Assembly: GCF_900156875.1 (NCBI RefSeq)
Contig: NZ_LT707408.1
Coordinates: 1,085,009-1,149,008 of the forward strand
DNA length: 64,000 nt
Direction: 5' to 3'
Source: Robertmurraya dakarensis
Lineage (GTDB): Bacteria > Bacillota > Bacilli > Bacillales > Cytobacillaceae
Each line of letters starts with the position of its first letter. The stretch's first letter is position 1. This document shows positions 52,935 to 62,441 of this stretch, piece after piece. The notes beneath the pieces were generated by a model. It was not told the DNA's origin. It was given only the letters and a program-made list of their open reading frames with translations, and made no database searches. Made by a program: the position numbers and the translations under genes.

Positions 52935-53171
52935 ATGTCACAGCTGCAAGGTATTATTACAAGATTAAAGAATCTCCAAGAGCAAGGAAGTAATGGCGAG
53001 CCTGCTCAGCGTTTTTTTGAAGTAAATGGAGAAAAAAAGTGTCAGGTTACATATCATCCGAAAACGGAGACGTACGAATTAGAAGTATACAATGAGAAGG
53101 AAAAGCCGAAGAGATATCAGTTTGATAATATCGATATGATTACTATTGAAATATTTGATTTAATCCAATAG
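52935..53171 (+). CDS. ykuJ: YkuJ family protein
   Basis: 78 residues of the YkuJ family (QLQGIITRLKNLQEQGSNGE, then YHPKTETYELEVYN and FDNIDMITIEIFDLIQ). Small alpha/beta cytoplasmic protein, function unknown. AAAGGAGAGGG ribosome site. In B. subtilis ykuI-ykuJ-(ykuK)-ykuL are contiguous; here the fucose island and three other genes separate ykuI from ykuJ. A CodY-like motif (52842-52856, 13 of 15) lies upstream. Confidence 0.85.
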   Translation: MSQLQGIITRLKNLQEQGSNGEPAQRFFEVNGEKKCQVTYHPKTETYELEVYNEKEKPKRYQFDNIDMITIEIFDLIQ

Positions 53172-53221
53172 GACTAAAGGCGAAGGTCATGATGCTGAAT
53201 TCACATCCTCGAGGTGAAAGT

Positions 53222-53365
53222 ATGATTCCAACAGTAAAGTGCCCGAACTGCTCATTTGAAGTTGAAATGAATCATGTATTAACGGCGCAATCGAACCAAA
53301 ACGTGATTTATCAATGTCCAAAATGTCTTTATGAAAAAAGAAATATTGAAACAAGTAAAGGATAG
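53222..53365 (+). CDS. Small zinc-ribbon protein
   Basis: 47 residues with two CxxC pairs, KCPNCSFEVE and YQCPKCLYEK, the layout of a rubredoxin-type zinc ribbon. GAGGTGA ends four bases before ATG 53222; an upstream in-frame ATG at 53189 would add eleven residues. Lies between ykuJ and darB, probably co-transcribed. Nucleic-acid or protein binding is possible; no function known to me. Confidence 0.65.
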   Translation: MIPTVKCPNCSFEVEMNHVLTAQSNQNVIYQCPKCLYEKRNIETSKG

Positions 53366-53438
53366 GCAATCATACGCATCCCAAATGAAACTGTGATAGA
53401 ATAAGATAGAATGAAAACATTAATGAGGGGTTTTCGCT

Positions 53439-53873
53439 ATGATTAGTCTTCACAGTGGAGAATTTTTAGAGATGAATATTCGGGATTATATGATTCCTTC
53501 AGAACGGGTTGCTCATGTTCAAATTAAAAATAGCTTAGAGCATGCTTTATTGGTACTTACAAAAAGCGGTTACACAGCTATTCCTGTGCTTGATCCTCAA
53601 TATAAATTACACGGATTAATCAGTACTCCGATTATAATGGAGGCTATACTTGGTCTTGAACGAATTGAATTCGAGAAGCTTGAGGAAAAGCCTGTTGAGG
53701 AAGTCATGAATAAGGATATCCCAAGAGTAACGCTAGACACTGGCGTGAAAGCATGTTTAGAATTGTTGATCAATCACCCATTTCTTTGTGTTGAAAGTAA
53801 GGAAGGCTATTTTGAGGGGATCCTTACAAGAAGGACGATATTGGAACAATTACACAAGAATTTTTCGTTATAA
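53439..53873 (+). CDS. darB: DarB (CbpB, YkuL), c-di-AMP-binding CBS protein
   Basis: 144 residues, a stand-alone CBS pair (DYMIPSERVAHVQIKNSLEH, TKSGYTAIPVLDPQYKLHG, then MNKDIPRVTLDTG). In B. subtilis DarB without c-di-AMP activates (p)ppGpp synthesis by Rel and pyruvate carboxylase, linking potassium and c-di-AMP status to the stringent response. GAGGGG precedes ATG. KtrC, another c-di-AMP target, lies 3 kb away. Followed by a terminator and ccpC, as in B. subtilis. Confidence 0.87.
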   Translation: MISLHSGEFLEMNIRDYMIPSERVAHVQIKNSLEHALLVLTKSGYTAIPVLDPQYKLHGLISTPIIMEAILGLERIEFEKLEEKPVEEVMNKDIPRVTLDTGVKACLELLINHPFLCVESKEGYFEGILTRRTILEQLHKNFSL

Positions 53874-53882
53874 TATTTACTG

Positions 53883-53913
53883 GGCCTCCTAATGAATAGG
53901 AGGCCGTAATTTT
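53883..53913 (+). terminator. Terminator of darB
   Basis: GGCCTCCTA (53883-53891) and TAGGAGGCC (53897-53905) with a five-base loop, then GTAATTTTTT. Confidence 0.85.
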
Positions 53914-53975
53914 TTATTAATAATACAATTACAGGAATTAATTTTGCTGAAAAACTGTAAAAAGAAGGTGTGAAT

Positions 53976-54866
53976 TTGTCAACACTATCTGCCTATCACC
54001 TCCTTTCTGTTTTAGCTTCAGAAATGAATATGCGCAGAGCAGCTGAAAGGTTGTTTGTATCACAGCCAGCTCTGTCACAGCGGCTGCAAAATATAGAGAA
54101 TGAGTGGGGTACAAAGCTGTTTATTCGATCTCAAAAAGGCTTATCACTAACCCCAGCAGGAGAACTTGTTATAAAGTTTGTTAACGAAGTCCTCGATAAA
54201 GAAGAGAAAGTCAAAGAATCCATTAACGCCATGAATTCAGAAGTATACGGAACTCTAAGAATCGCGGTTGCTTCAATTGTCGGGCAGAATTGGCTGCCCC
54301 AAGTCTTAAAAAAATTTGTCAATCGCTATCCACATGCGAAGATCTCCTTGGTGACGGGCTGGAGCAGTGAAATTTTAAAAGCTCTATACGAGGACCAAGT
54401 ACATATTGGGATTATTCGGGGGACACCAGACTGGAAAGGGATGAAAATTCATCTGTTTCAAGACAGCTTGTATCTAGTAGATAAAGAAATCACTTCACCT
54501 GAACAAGTGCTGGTGACCGATCGTCCTTTTATTCAATTCAAAAGTGATTCTAATTATTATCAAGAAATCCAAGATTGGTGGCATCGGCAATTCCAGACTC
54601 TTCCGAAAAGAACGATTGTTGTTGATCAAATCGAAACATGTAAACAGATGGCTTTTAACGGGATTGGATATGCGATTTTGCCAGCGATAACACTTCATGG
54701 CGGTGAACAGGATATCTTTAAAATTCCTTTGCTTGATGAAGATGGAAAACCACTGCATAGAGACACATGGCTTTTAGGGTATGAATCAGCTTTTCAGTTG
54801 AAGCAAGTGCAAGCTTTTGTCAGTATAATAAAAGAATTTTTACACGAGGAAAATAATGATATTTAG
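53976..54866 (+). CDS. ccpC: CcpC, LysR-type regulator of the TCA branch
   Basis: 296 residues. N-terminal winged HTH (NMRRAAERLFVSQPALSQRL, then KLFIRSQKGLSLTPAGE) and a substrate-binding domain with GWSSEILKALYEDQVHIGII and DQIETCKQMAFNGIGYAILP, closely matching remembered B. subtilis CcpC. It represses citB and citZ and responds to citrate. AAGGTG at 53965-53970 suits TTG 53976; GTG 53970 overlaps the site. The divergent or downstream target genes are not in the window. Confidence 0.87.
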   Translation: MSTLSAYHLLSVLASEMNMRRAAERLFVSQPALSQRLQNIENEWGTKLFIRSQKGLSLTPAGELVIKFVNEVLDKEEKVKESINAMNSEVYGTLRIAVASIVGQNWLPQVLKKFVNRYPHAKISLVTGWSSEILKALYEDQVHIGIIRGTPDWKGMKIHLFQDSLYLVDKEITSPEQVLVTDRPFIQFKSDSNYYQEIQDWWHRQFQTLPKRTIVVDQIETCKQMAFNGIGYAILPAITLHGGEQDIFKIPLLDEDGKPLHRDTWLLGYESAFQLKQVQAFVSIIKEFLHEENNDI

Positions 54867-54981
54867 GCTTGTCTTCATTGCTTTTGTCTGTTAAAGTAGT
54901 GTTCGGGAATAACCCTATTTATAGGATTTTTCTGGAAAATATTGAGAACCTATACATAATTTCGCAGGGAGGAACAAAAGT

Positions 54982-55695
54982 ATGAGCAAAATGATGGATG
55001 CTAACGAGATTATTTCGTTTATTGCGAATAGTAAAAAATCAACACCTGTAAAGGTATATGTTAAAGGGGACCTTGAAGGTATTGATTTTGGAGAGAATGC
55101 CAAAACTTTTATAACTGGAAATACTGGTGTGATTTTTGGTGAATGGAGTGAGGTTGGACCTGCGATTGAATCCAATAAAGAAAAAATTGAAGATTACGTA
55201 GTAGAAAATGATCGTCGAAATTCTGCAATTCCATTACTGGATATGAAAAACATTAATGCGCGTATTGAGCCAGGTGCGGTTATCCGTGACCAAGTAGAAA
55301 TTGGAGACAATGTTGTTATTATGATGGGTGCATCTATTAACATTGGTTCCGTAATTGGCGATGGAACTATGATTGACATGAATGTTGTACTTGGAGGAAG
55401 AGCAACAGTCGGGAAAAACTGTCATATTGGTGCGGGGACGGTCTTAGCAGGTGTCATTGAGCCCCCTTCTGCAAAACCAGTTGTTGTAGAAGATGATGTC
55501 CTAATTGGTGCAAATGTAGTCGTTCTCGAAGGTGTTAAAATTGGAAAAGGAGCAAGAGTAGCAGCTGGTGCTATTGTAATAGAGGATGTCCCGCCTAATA
55601 CACTAGTAGCAGGTGTACCTGCCCGTGTAATTAAAGAAATTGATGAGAAAACACTTTCGAAGACTGAAATTATGCAGGCCCTTCGTCAGATTTAG
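54982..55695 (+). CDS. dapH: DapH, tetrahydrodipicolinate N-acetyltransferase
   Basis: 237 residues. A short N-terminal alpha/beta part ([20 protein letters not shown]) is followed by hexapeptide repeats forming a left-handed beta-helix ([20 protein letters not shown], and later [13 protein letters not shown]). It acetylates tetrahydrodipicolinate in diaminopimelate and lysine synthesis. RBS CAGGGAGG. It is followed by dapL across a hairpin; patA at 36 kb supplies the aminotransferase step between them. Confidence 0.93.
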   Translation: MSKMMDANEIISFIANSKKSTPVKVYVKGDLEGIDFGENAKTFITGNTGVIFGEWSEVGPAIESNKEKIEDYVVENDRRNSAIPLLDMKNINARIEPGAVIRDQVEIGDNVVIMMGASINIGSVIGDGTMIDMNVVLGGRATVGKNCHIGAGTVLAGVIEPPSAKPVVVEDDVLIGANVVVLEGVKIGKGARVAAGAIVIEDVPPNTLVAGVPARVIKEIDEKTLSKTEIMQALRQI

Positions 55696-55731
55696 ATTAG
55701 AGATGGTCAAGTTCAAGGCCTAATTGGACTA

Positions 55732-55757
55732 AAAGCGTGGATAGCTATCCACGCTTT
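55732..55757 (+). terminator. Hairpin between dapH and dapL (partial terminator?)
   Basis: A 26-base perfect palindrome (arms 55732-55744 and 55745-55757), followed only by CTTAATAC. It sits inside an expected dapHL operon, so it probably lowers or processes the transcript rather than ending it fully. Confidence 0.6.
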
Positions 55758-55787
55758 CTTAATACGTTATTGTAAGGAGGCTGCAAT

Positions 55788-56909
55788 TTGGAGTTTGTTC
55801 AAATAAGAAGAGATTTACATAAAATACCGGAATTAGGTTTTCAAGAACACAAAACACAGCGCTATTTATTAAATTATCTTCATTCTTTGCCACAGGAAAG
55901 GCTCGAAATCAAGACATGGAGAACAGGGATATTTGTTAAAATAAATGGTCTCAATCCTGTTAAAATAATTGGTTATCGTACAGATATAGATGGTCTTCCC
56001 ATTGGCGAAGAAACCCAGCTGCCATTTGTATCAGAGCATCCAGGACAGATGCATGCATGCGGACATGACTTTCACATGAGTATTGCTCTAGGGGTGCTTA
56101 CTCATTTTGTAAATAATCCCATCGATGATTCCTTACTTTTTATCTTTCAGCCTGCAGAAGAGGGACCAGGTGGAGCGCAGCCTATGCTCGAATCTGATAT
56201 TATGAAGGCATGGAAGCCTGATATGATAATAGCCCTGCATATTGCACCAGAGTATCCAGTGGGATCTATTGCTGTTAAGGAAGGGTTATTGTTTGCTAAC
56301 ACATCTGAACTTTTCATTGATTTAAAAGGGAAAGGCGGCCATGCTGCATATCCTCATCAAACGAATGATATGGTCGTTGCTGCCAGCATGCTTGTTACAC
56401 AGCTGCAATCCATTATATCAAGAAATGTCAATCCCCTTGACAGTGCTGTTATTACCATCGGAAAAATAACGAGCGGAACGGTTCAAAATATCATTGCTGA
56501 AAATGCGAGGTTAGAAGGTACCATCCGAACTCTTTCTGTCGAGTCAATGGATATGGTTAAAAACCGGATAACTGCCCTTGTTAAAGGGATTGAAGCAGGT
56601 TATAACTGTGAAGCTGCTATTGATTATGGAAGTATGTATCACCAAGTCTATAACGAAGAAAAATTAACGAGAGAATTTATGGGATTTGTAGAACAACAGA
56701 CTGATATTGAGTTAATACACTGTGATAAAGCTATGACTGGTGAGGATTTTGGTTATATGCTTAAAGAAATTCCTGGATTTATGTTTTGGTTAGGAGTTGA
56801 CTCAAGTTATGGTTTACACCACTCAAAACTTAACCCTAATGAAAATGCGATTGGCAAAGCTATAACAACAATAACAAAATATATCGAATACAAAGGAAGC
56901 CAGGCCTAG
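55788..56909 (+). CDS. dapL: DapL (YkuR), N-acetyldiaminopimelate deacetylase
   Basis: 373-residue M20-family amidohydrolase. Metal ligands are visible in [29 protein letters not shown] and near the C-terminus [11 protein letters not shown]. Removes acetate from N-acetyl-L,L-diaminopimelate. TTG start with AAGGAGG seven bases upstream. Order dapH-dapL is that of ykuQ-ykuR. Confidence 0.92.
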   Translation: MEFVQIRRDLHKIPELGFQEHKTQRYLLNYLHSLPQERLEIKTWRTGIFVKINGLNPVKIIGYRTDIDGLPIGEETQLPFVSEHPGQMHACGHDFHMSIALGVLTHFVNNPIDDSLLFIFQPAEEGPGGAQPMLESDIMKAWKPDMIIALHIAPEYPVGSIAVKEGLLFANTSELFIDLKGKGGHAAYPHQTNDMVVAASMLVTQLQSIISRNVNPLDSAVITIGKITSGTVQNIIAENARLEGTIRTLSVESMDMVKNRITALVKGIEAGYNCEAAIDYGSMYHQVYNEEKLTREFMGFVEQQTDIELIHCDKAMTGEDFGYMLKEIPGFMFWLGVDSSYGLHHSKLNPNENAIGKAITTITKYIEYKGSQA

Positions 56910-56929
56910 TTTCAAGGTCCTGGTTTTTT
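56900..56929 (+). terminator. Terminator of dapHL
   Basis: CCAGGCCT and AGGTCCTGG arms with one bulge, followed by TTTTTTG. The left arm includes the dapL stop. Confidence 0.75.
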
Positions 56930-57008
56930 GTGTTTTCTTAGTCTGATGTATGTTCTACTATAGTTATATGGTAAAATGGAACATATTTTAACTTCCGGGG
57001 GAGTTTTT

Positions 57009-57668
57009 GTGAAAAAGGAATTTGCTGTAATTGGATTAGGGCGTTTCGGCGGCAGTATATGCCGTGAATTGGCCGAACAAGGAATGGAAGTTTTAGCAAT
57101 CGATAATAATGAAGATCGTGTTAATGAATTTGCTATGATTGCTTCACATGCAGTGGTGGGTGATACAACTGATGAATCCGTTCTAAAAGGGCTGGGAATT
57201 CGAAACTTTGACCACGTGATCGTTGCTATTGGTGATGATATTCAGGCGAGTATTTTAACGACCTTAATTTTGAAAGAATTGGGAGTAAAACATATCACGG
57301 TAAAAGCACAGAATGATTATCATGAAAAAGTGTTGAAGAAAATTGGCGCGGATAGTGTAGTACATCCAGAAAGAGATATGGGCAAGAGAATTGCGCATAA
57401 AATGGTATCGAAAAGTATATTAGATTACTTGGAACTATCAGATGAGCACAGCATCGTTGAAATTGTCGCTAGTGAAAAATTATCTGGGAATACAATTATT
57501 GAATTGGACATACGTGCAAAATACGGTATTAATATTGTTGCCATTAAAAGAGGAAAAGATATAATTGTCTCACCAAACGCAAATGAGATTATTCATGCAA
57601 ACGACATTTTAATTGTAATTGGGGCTGATTCAGATATAAATCGTTTTGAAAAGAAAGTTATGAGTTAA
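57009..57668 (+). CDS. ktrC: KtrC, RCK subunit of a K+ channel
   Basis: 219 residues. RCK-N Rossmann fold VIGLGRFGGSICRELAEQG, AIDNNEDRVNEFA and VVGDTTDESVLKGLG; an RCK-C domain follows from about residue 135. It gates a KtrD-type potassium channel in response to ATP/ADP and c-di-AMP. GGGGGAG selects GTG 57009. ktrD is not adjacent, as in B. subtilis where ktrC (ykqB) lies beside rnjA. Divided from rnjA by a strong convergent terminator. Confidence 0.92.
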   Translation: MKKEFAVIGLGRFGGSICRELAEQGMEVLAIDNNEDRVNEFAMIASHAVVGDTTDESVLKGLGIRNFDHVIVAIGDDIQASILTTLILKELGVKHITVKAQNDYHEKVLKKIGADSVVHPERDMGKRIAHKMVSKSILDYLELSDEHSIVEIVASEKLSGNTIIELDIRAKYGINIVAIKRGKDIIVSPNANEIIHANDILIVIGADSDINRFEKKVMS

Positions 57669-57687
57669 CTTGATTAAGCATATATAT

Positions 57688-57722
57688 AAAGAAGCACTCC
57701 TATATTCGGAGTGCTTCTTTGT
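57688..57722. terminator. Bidirectional terminator, ktrC and rnjA
   Basis: Thirteen-base perfect arms AAAGAAGCACTCC and GGAGTGCTTCTTT, seven-base loop. Confidence 0.93.
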
Positions 57723-57737
57723 TGAAGTATTAATTAA

Positions 57738-59405
57738 TTAAACTTCCATAATGATCGGAAGGATCATTGGACGACGTTTCGTTTTCTCATATAAAAACGG
57801 TGAAAGAGTGTCTGTAATCTCATTCTTGATTTCAGACCATTGCGTGGTTTTTCGTTCCATCACCTTGTTCAAATGCTTTGAAATTAAGCTTTGTGCATCG
57901 CTTATTAAATCACCTGATTCGCGCATATATACGAAACCGCGTGATATGATATCAGGTCCTGCAGCGATTTTGAAGTCCTTCATATTGATGCTGACGACGA
58001 CTACTACCAGGCCTTCTTCAGATAAAATACGACGATCACGTAATACGATATTTCCGATATCTCCGATGCCGCTTCCGTCAATATATACGTTGCCTGATGG
58101 GATTTTACCAGCTACTTGTGCGGTATCTTCACTTAAAGCAAGTACTTCACCATTGTCCATAATAAAACAGTTTTCTGGAGCAACTCCACAATCTGCCGCA
58201 AGTTTCATATGCATTTTTTGCATACGATATTCACCGTGGATTGGCATAAAGAATTTAGGCTTAATCAGACGAAGCATCAATTTTTGCTCCTCCTGGCCGC
58301 CGTGCCCTGAAGTATGGATATCACTTACTTTACCATGGATCACATCGGCCCCTGCTCTAAACAGCATATTAATTGTTCTGCTAACGCTGATTGTGTTGCC
58401 TGGAATAGGTGAAGATGAGAAAACGACAGTATCACCTGGGATTATTTGTATTTGACGATGTGTTCCGTTTGCAATCCGTGAAAGAGCAGCCATTGGTTCT
58501 CCTTGCGAACCTGTGCAAAGAATGGTAACTTGATTAACTGGAAGACGGTTAATTTGACCAGCATCAATAAATGTATCTTTTGGTGCCCTAATATATCCTA
58601 AGTCTTGTCCGATGGCGATGGCAGCTTCCATACTTCTGCCGAATACCGCAATTTTTCTGCCGTTTGCCACCGCTGCCTCTGTCACTTGCTGGAGACGGTG
58701 GATATTGGATGCAAAAGTTGCGAAGATAACCCGGCCGTCTACTTTTCTGAATATATCATGTATATTCTCTCCAACAATTCGTTCTGACATCGTGAAATTT
58801 GGGACTTCACTGTTCGTACTGTCAGATAATAAACATAGAACCCCTTCTTTACCGATCTCAGCCATTTTTGTTAGATTTGCAGGCTCTCCAACAGGGGTAA
58901 AATCAAACTTGAAATCACCTGTGTGAACTACTTGCCCTGGCGGCGTCTTCACGACAATCCCATAAGAGTCAGGAATGCTATGTGTAGTCCGAAAGAAAGT
59001 GACGGATGTTTTTCTGAATTTAATGATGTCATCTTCTTTAATTTCAATGAGCTTAGCCTGACGTAATAAACCATGTTCTTCTAATTTATTACGGATAAGT
59101 CCTAATGCCAATTTCCCTCCATAAACAGGAATATTGATTTGTTTTAATAAATAAGGTATTCCGCCAATATGATCCTCATGACCGTGAGTTACGAATAGCC
59201 CTTTTATTTTATCTTCATTTTTAACTAAGTAAGTATAATCAGGTATAACATAGTCAATTCCAAGCAGTTCATCCTCTGGAAATTTAATTCCAGCATCAAT
59301 TAAGATGATTTCGTCTTGGAACTGTACTCCATACGTGTTCTTACCGATTTCACCCAAACCGCCAAGTGCAAAGACAGCAGTTTGGTCATTTTTGACAAAT
59401 TTCAT
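57738..59405 (-). CDS. rnjA: Ribonuclease J1
   Basis: 555 residues. Beta-lactamase/beta-CASP nuclease: [17 protein letters not shown] metal site, HTGDFKFD, beta-CASP block [29 protein letters not shown] and [15 protein letters not shown], with a C-terminal dimerisation domain. 5'-3' exoribonuclease and endonuclease of mRNA turnover and rRNA maturation. Starts at ATG 59405, three bases after the rpoY stop, so co-translated. Confidence 0.96.
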   Translation of the reverse strand: MKFVKNDQTAVFALGGLGEIGKNTYGVQFQDEIILIDAGIKFPEDELLGIDYVIPDYTYLVKNEDKIKGLFVTHGHEDHIGGIPYLLKQINIPVYGGKLALGLIRNKLEEHGLLRQAKLIEIKEDDIIKFRKTSVTFFRTTHSIPDSYGIVVKTPPGQVVHTGDFKFDFTPVGEPANLTKMAEIGKEGVLCLLSDSTNSEVPNFTMSERIVGENIHDIFRKVDGRVIFATFASNIHRLQQVTEAAVANGRKIAVFGRSMEAAIAIGQDLGYIRAPKDTFIDAGQINRLPVNQVTILCTGSQGEPMAALSRIANGTHRQIQIIPGDTVVFSSSPIPGNTISVSRTINMLFRAGADVIHGKVSDIHTSGHGGQEEQKLMLRLIKPKFFMPIHGEYRMQKMHMKLAADCGVAPENCFIMDNGEVLALSEDTAQVAGKIPSGNVYIDGSGIGDIGNIVLRDRRILSEEGLVVVVVSINMKDFKIAAGPDIISRGFVYMRESGDLISDAQSLISKHLNKVMERKTTQWSEIKNEITDTLSPFLYEKTKRRPMILPIIMEV

Positions 59406-59408
59406 AAA

Positions 59409-59621
59409 TTATCCTATCTCCAATACTTTAAAGTCTTCATTTTTTTGTTCATATTCTAAGAATGCACCTTGAACGGGCGTAACAAACTCTATATTATATG
59501 GACGGTCTGCCAATTTTGTACGCACTTCTCTTACGGATTCCGCTTCCACATATAATGACTTCGTTTTTTCTCGAACTGGAACTTCTTTCATTAATTCTTG
59601 ATAATACACTTTGAATACCAT
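59409..59621 (-). CDS. rpoY: RpoY, epsilon subunit of RNA polymerase
   Basis: 70 residues (YkzG family): [39 protein letters not shown] and the acidic end [15 protein letters not shown]. Small RNA polymerase-associated protein of Firmicutes. The rpoY-rnjA pair is conserved. AAGGAGAGAAATG-type ribosome site (minus strand). Confidence 0.93.
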   Translation of the reverse strand: MVFKVYYQELMKEVPVREKTKSLYVEAESVREVRTKLADRPYNIEFVTPVQGAFLEYEQKNEDFKVLEIG

Positions 59622-59780
59622 ATTTCATTTCTCTCCTTATTCCGATAGTAGCTTTATTTATTATATAAGAAAAGGACAGCTATTTCATTCCTTTTCTTTT
59701 TTATGGGCAATTTTATAAATTTTGGTAACTGAGTAATGATTATGTAAATATATACTATATCTCAATTTACTATAAGGAAG

Positions 59781-59811
59781 GAGCCCTTCGCAAGTTAGAA
59801 GGGCTCTTTTT
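59781..59811 (+). terminator. Orphan terminator between rpoY and ykrA
   Basis: GAGCCCTTC (59781-59789) and GAAGGGCTC (59798-59806), eight-base loop, then TTTTTA. No plus-strand gene precedes it for more than 2 kb, so it may end a short unannotated RNA starting near 59700-59760 or stop antisense transcription. Confidence 0.8.
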
Positions 59812-59864
59812 AGGAATAATATAAAAGATTGTTTCCAGCTCTTTATTGCCGCTTTTGCTGGTGT

Positions 59865-59936
59865 TTATGCAATTGATTTTTTTCGAAGCAATTCTTTCCA
59901 CTGATCAACAAGCTTTTTTCTAAGCTTCTTTAACAT
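59865..59936 (-). CDS. 23-residue basic mini-protein
   Basis: Minus-strand ORF MLKKLRKKLVDQWKELLRKK followed by SIA. It has its own signals: AAGGAG at 59947-59952, extended as AAGGAGATGATC towards the anti-Shine-Dalgarno tail, and a perfect -10 TATAAT at 59962-59967. The product would be a basic amphipathic helix with one tryptophan. No family known to me. Too short to prove by composition. Confidence 0.55.
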   Translation of the reverse strand: MLKKLRKKLVDQWKELLRKKSIA

Positions 59937-60200
59937 TGTGGATCATCTCCTTACTTCTAGTATTATACGGTAATTGTCTAAAGTAAAGAAAAATTCGTCC
60001 GAGGTAGATTGTTTTTCTTACCTATATTATATGAAGAATTCAATCTTTCTCTCATGGATAAAAGTGGTCATTGAGGCAAAGGTAGTTTCACAAATAAAAT
60101 TGACAAAGGATGGAGAGGAAGTTTATCGTGGAAATACAATCAAGATGATAGATCAATACTAGTAGCAAAAAAAGAATGTTTGAAAGGGAATAGAGTAGAA

Positions 60201-60971
60201 ATGAAAAAAATTGTGTTTTTTGATATAGATGGTACATTACTGGACCATGATAAAAAATTACCGGCGAAAACAAAAGAAGCTATTCAGTTATTAAAAAGAT
60301 CTGAAACCTTTGTTGCGATTGCGACAGGCAGGGCACCCTTTATGTTTGAAAGTTTGAGAAAAGAATTGGATATAGACTCATTTGTCAGCTTTAATGGACA
60401 ATATGTTGTGTTCGAAAATGAAGTGATATATAAAAACCCGTTAGATCACAATGAATTAAACCGCTTAATATCATTTTCGAAAAGTAACAATCACCCGATC
60501 GTATTAATGAATGAAAAAACAATGAAAGCTACTGTCTCACATCATGATTTTATAAAAGAAAGCATGGCGAGTTTGAAATTTGCACACCCTGAAAAGGATG
60601 AGGATTTTTATTTGGATCGTGATATTTATCAGTCCTTGCTTTTTTGTAAAGAAGGGGAAGAAAATAAGTATATCGACGAATTTAATAATTTTCTGTTTTT
60701 AAGATGGCATCCTTTATCGACAGATGTCATTCCAATGGGTGGATCGAAGGCAGAAGGGATTAGTAAGATGATTGAAAGACTTGGGTTTGAACTAAAAGAT
60801 GTTTATGCTTTTGGAGATGGTTTGAATGACATTGAAATGATTAAGACAGTAGGAACTGGTGTGGCGTTGGGAAATGCTAAGGAAGAAGTTAAGAAGCATG
60901 CAGATTTGATTACGAAGGATGTAGGGGAAGATGGGATTTGGTATGGTTTAAAAGAACTCGATTTAATTTAA
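60201..60971 (+). CDS. ykrA: YkrA, Cof-type HAD phosphatase
   Basis: 256 residues. HAD motif I FFDIDGTLLDHDKKLP, motif II VAIATGRAP, and motif IV YAFGDGLNDIEMI with lysine in GGSKAEGISKM. C2B-type cap: Cof subfamily, hydrolysing phosphorylated sugars or nucleotides. ATG 60201 follows AGGGAATAGAGTAG; TTG 60180 lies before that site. Position between rnjA-rpoY and def matches B. subtilis ykrA. Confidence 0.88.
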   Translation: MKKIVFFDIDGTLLDHDKKLPAKTKEAIQLLKRSETFVAIATGRAPFMFESLRKELDIDSFVSFNGQYVVFENEVIYKNPLDHNELNRLISFSKSNNHPIVLMNEKTMKATVSHHDFIKESMASLKFAHPEKDEDFYLDRDIYQSLLFCKEGEENKYIDEFNNFLFLRWHPLSTDVIPMGGSKAEGISKMIERLGFELKDVYAFGDGLNDIEMIKTVGTGVALGNAKEEVKKHADLITKDVGEDGIWYGLKELDLI

Positions 60972-60998
60972 AGGAACTTCCTCTGGAAGTTCCTTTTT
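60970..60998. terminator. Bidirectional terminator, ykrA and def
   Basis: Twelve-base perfect arms AAAGGAACTTCC and GGAAGTTCCTTT around TCT, overlapping the ykrA stop region; TTTTTA follows. Confidence 0.9.
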
Positions 60999-61003
60999 AT
61001 AGG

Positions 61004-61558
61004 TTAACGATCGATCGCAATCGCGTTATCCACTGGTTTAAATGGATCCTCTTTATTGATATGATCATAAAACATAATTCCGTTCAAGTGATCAATTTCA
61101 TGTTGAATCACAATAGCTGTCAATCCTTTTAAGCGCAGTTTTACTTCTTCTCCATTAAGAGTTGTGGCTTTCACTGTAACCCTAGCATATCTGGGTACAT
61201 ACCCTGGTATGGATTCATCGACCGATAAACATCCTTCACCGGTAGATAAATAAGCTTTTTCAACTGAATGACTAATAATTTTTGGATTGAAAAGAGCATA
61301 GCTATGAAGCTGGTCTTTTTCGTCCGTAACATGAACGGCAATCATTCTTTTAGAGATGTTTATCTGTGGAGCAGCCAGTCCTACTCCTGGACGAAGTCCT
61401 TTTTCTTTTGCTGTTACAGGATCTTGACTCGCTTTTACGTATTCAAGCAAGCTGCTTAGTATTTTTTTATCTTCCTCGGAGGCAGGCTGGACAACCTCTT
61501 CCGCAACTTTTCTTAAAGTCGGATGCCCGTCCCGTATAATGTCTTCCATTGTTATCAT
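61004..61558 (-). CDS. def: Peptide deformylase
   Basis: 184 residues. The three PDF motifs are complete: [17 protein letters not shown] and [12 protein letters not shown]. Removes the N-formyl group from nascent proteins. The insertion before motif II and the length mark a type II (Gram-positive) enzyme, equal to YkrB/DefB. GGGAGTGA six bases before ATG 61558. In B. subtilis a second gene, defA, exists elsewhere. Confidence 0.95.
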   Translation of the reverse strand: MITMEDIIRDGHPTLRKVAEEVVQPASEEDKKILSSLLEYVKASQDPVTAKEKGLRPGVGLAAPQINISKRMIAVHVTDEKDQLHSYALFNPKIISHSVEKAYLSTGEGCLSVDESIPGYVPRYARVTVKATTLNGEEVKLRLKGLTAIVIQHEIDHLNGIMFYDHINKEDPFKPVDNAIAIDR

Positions 61559-61737
61559 CGTACTTCACTCCCATAAATAACTGCTTCTTACATTATAATA
61601 ACTTATTCTCCAAATGTCATATCATTCCCTGTGATTGGATAGGTTATCTAATAAGTTTTCCATTTTTTGGGGTTTCTCTATTGTAAAACAGTAGGACAGT
61701 CGCTATAGTAAGAATTGTCAATAAAGGAGGCGAAAAA

Positions 61738-62400
61738 GTGCTTTTTGTGAAGAGAATTTATCTTTATATTTTTCTATTAGGTGGATTTTTGACATTAACA
61801 GCATGTATGAACTCGAAAGCAACAGTGAATGAAATGTATGAAATATTAGAAAAAGTAGTTGAAACCGAAAAACAATTTGAAATGCAGCAAGAGCCCTTAG
61901 TTGAATTGGAAAAGAAAGAACAGGAATTATATAGTCAAATTATTGAACTAGGTATGAAAGAAAAAGAGCAGATTAAAGAGTTAGCGACGGAAGCCATAAA
62001 AATTGTTCAAGATAGAAAAGAGCATATGGACAAAGAGAAGGAAAGTTTAAGATCTTCGAAGCAGCAATTTGAATCGATTTTGCCGCTAATTGAAGAATTG
62101 GATGAAGAAACTTTACAAGGTCAGGCCAAACAGTTATACGATACTATGATGACTAGGTACGAATCACATGACAATTTATATGAACAATATTTAACTGGGT
62201 TAGAATTGGACCAAGAATTATATGAACTTTTTCAAAAAGGGAATGTACCGATAGAAACGCTAGAAGAGAAAGTTCTTAAAATTAATGAAGCATATGAGCA
62301 CGTATTAGAATCAAATAAAATATTTAATGAAAAAACGAAGGAATATAATGTAATAAAAGAAGAATTTTATGAAAGTGCAGGAATAGAAACAAAAAAATAA
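61738..62400 (+). CDS. ykyA: YkyA family lipoprotein
   Basis: 220 residues. Lipobox TLTAC (cysteine near 23), then an almost entirely helical, coiled-coil-rich extracellular domain (EKQFEMQQEPLVELEKKEQE). Belongs to the YkyA putative cell-wall-binding lipoprotein family found upstream of pdhA in Bacilli. GTG start with AAAGGAGG eight bases upstream. Function unknown; its conserved place before pdhABCD is notable. Confidence 0.85.
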   Translation: MLFVKRIYLYIFLLGGFLTLTACMNSKATVNEMYEILEKVVETEKQFEMQQEPLVELEKKEQELYSQIIELGMKEKEQIKELATEAIKIVQDRKEHMDKEKESLRSSKQQFESILPLIEELDEETLQGQAKQLYDTMMTRYESHDNLYEQYLTGLELDQELYELFQKGNVPIETLEEKVLKINEAYEHVLESNKIFNEKTKEYNVIKEEFYESAGIETKK

Positions 62401-62413
62401 CCCATCATAGTAG

Positions 62414-62441
62414 GAATCGGGATAACCGGTTCTTTTTTTTG
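62414..62441 (+). terminator. Terminator of ykyA
   Basis: GAATCGG, five-base loop, CCGGTTC, then eight T residues. Confidence 0.85.

Noticed and set aside
57751-58455. 234-codon plus-strand open frame
   Set aside because: It lies wholly antisense to rnjA, has no ribosome site and an implausible composition (Ser/Ile/Cys-rich); a shadow of the RNase J1 codons.
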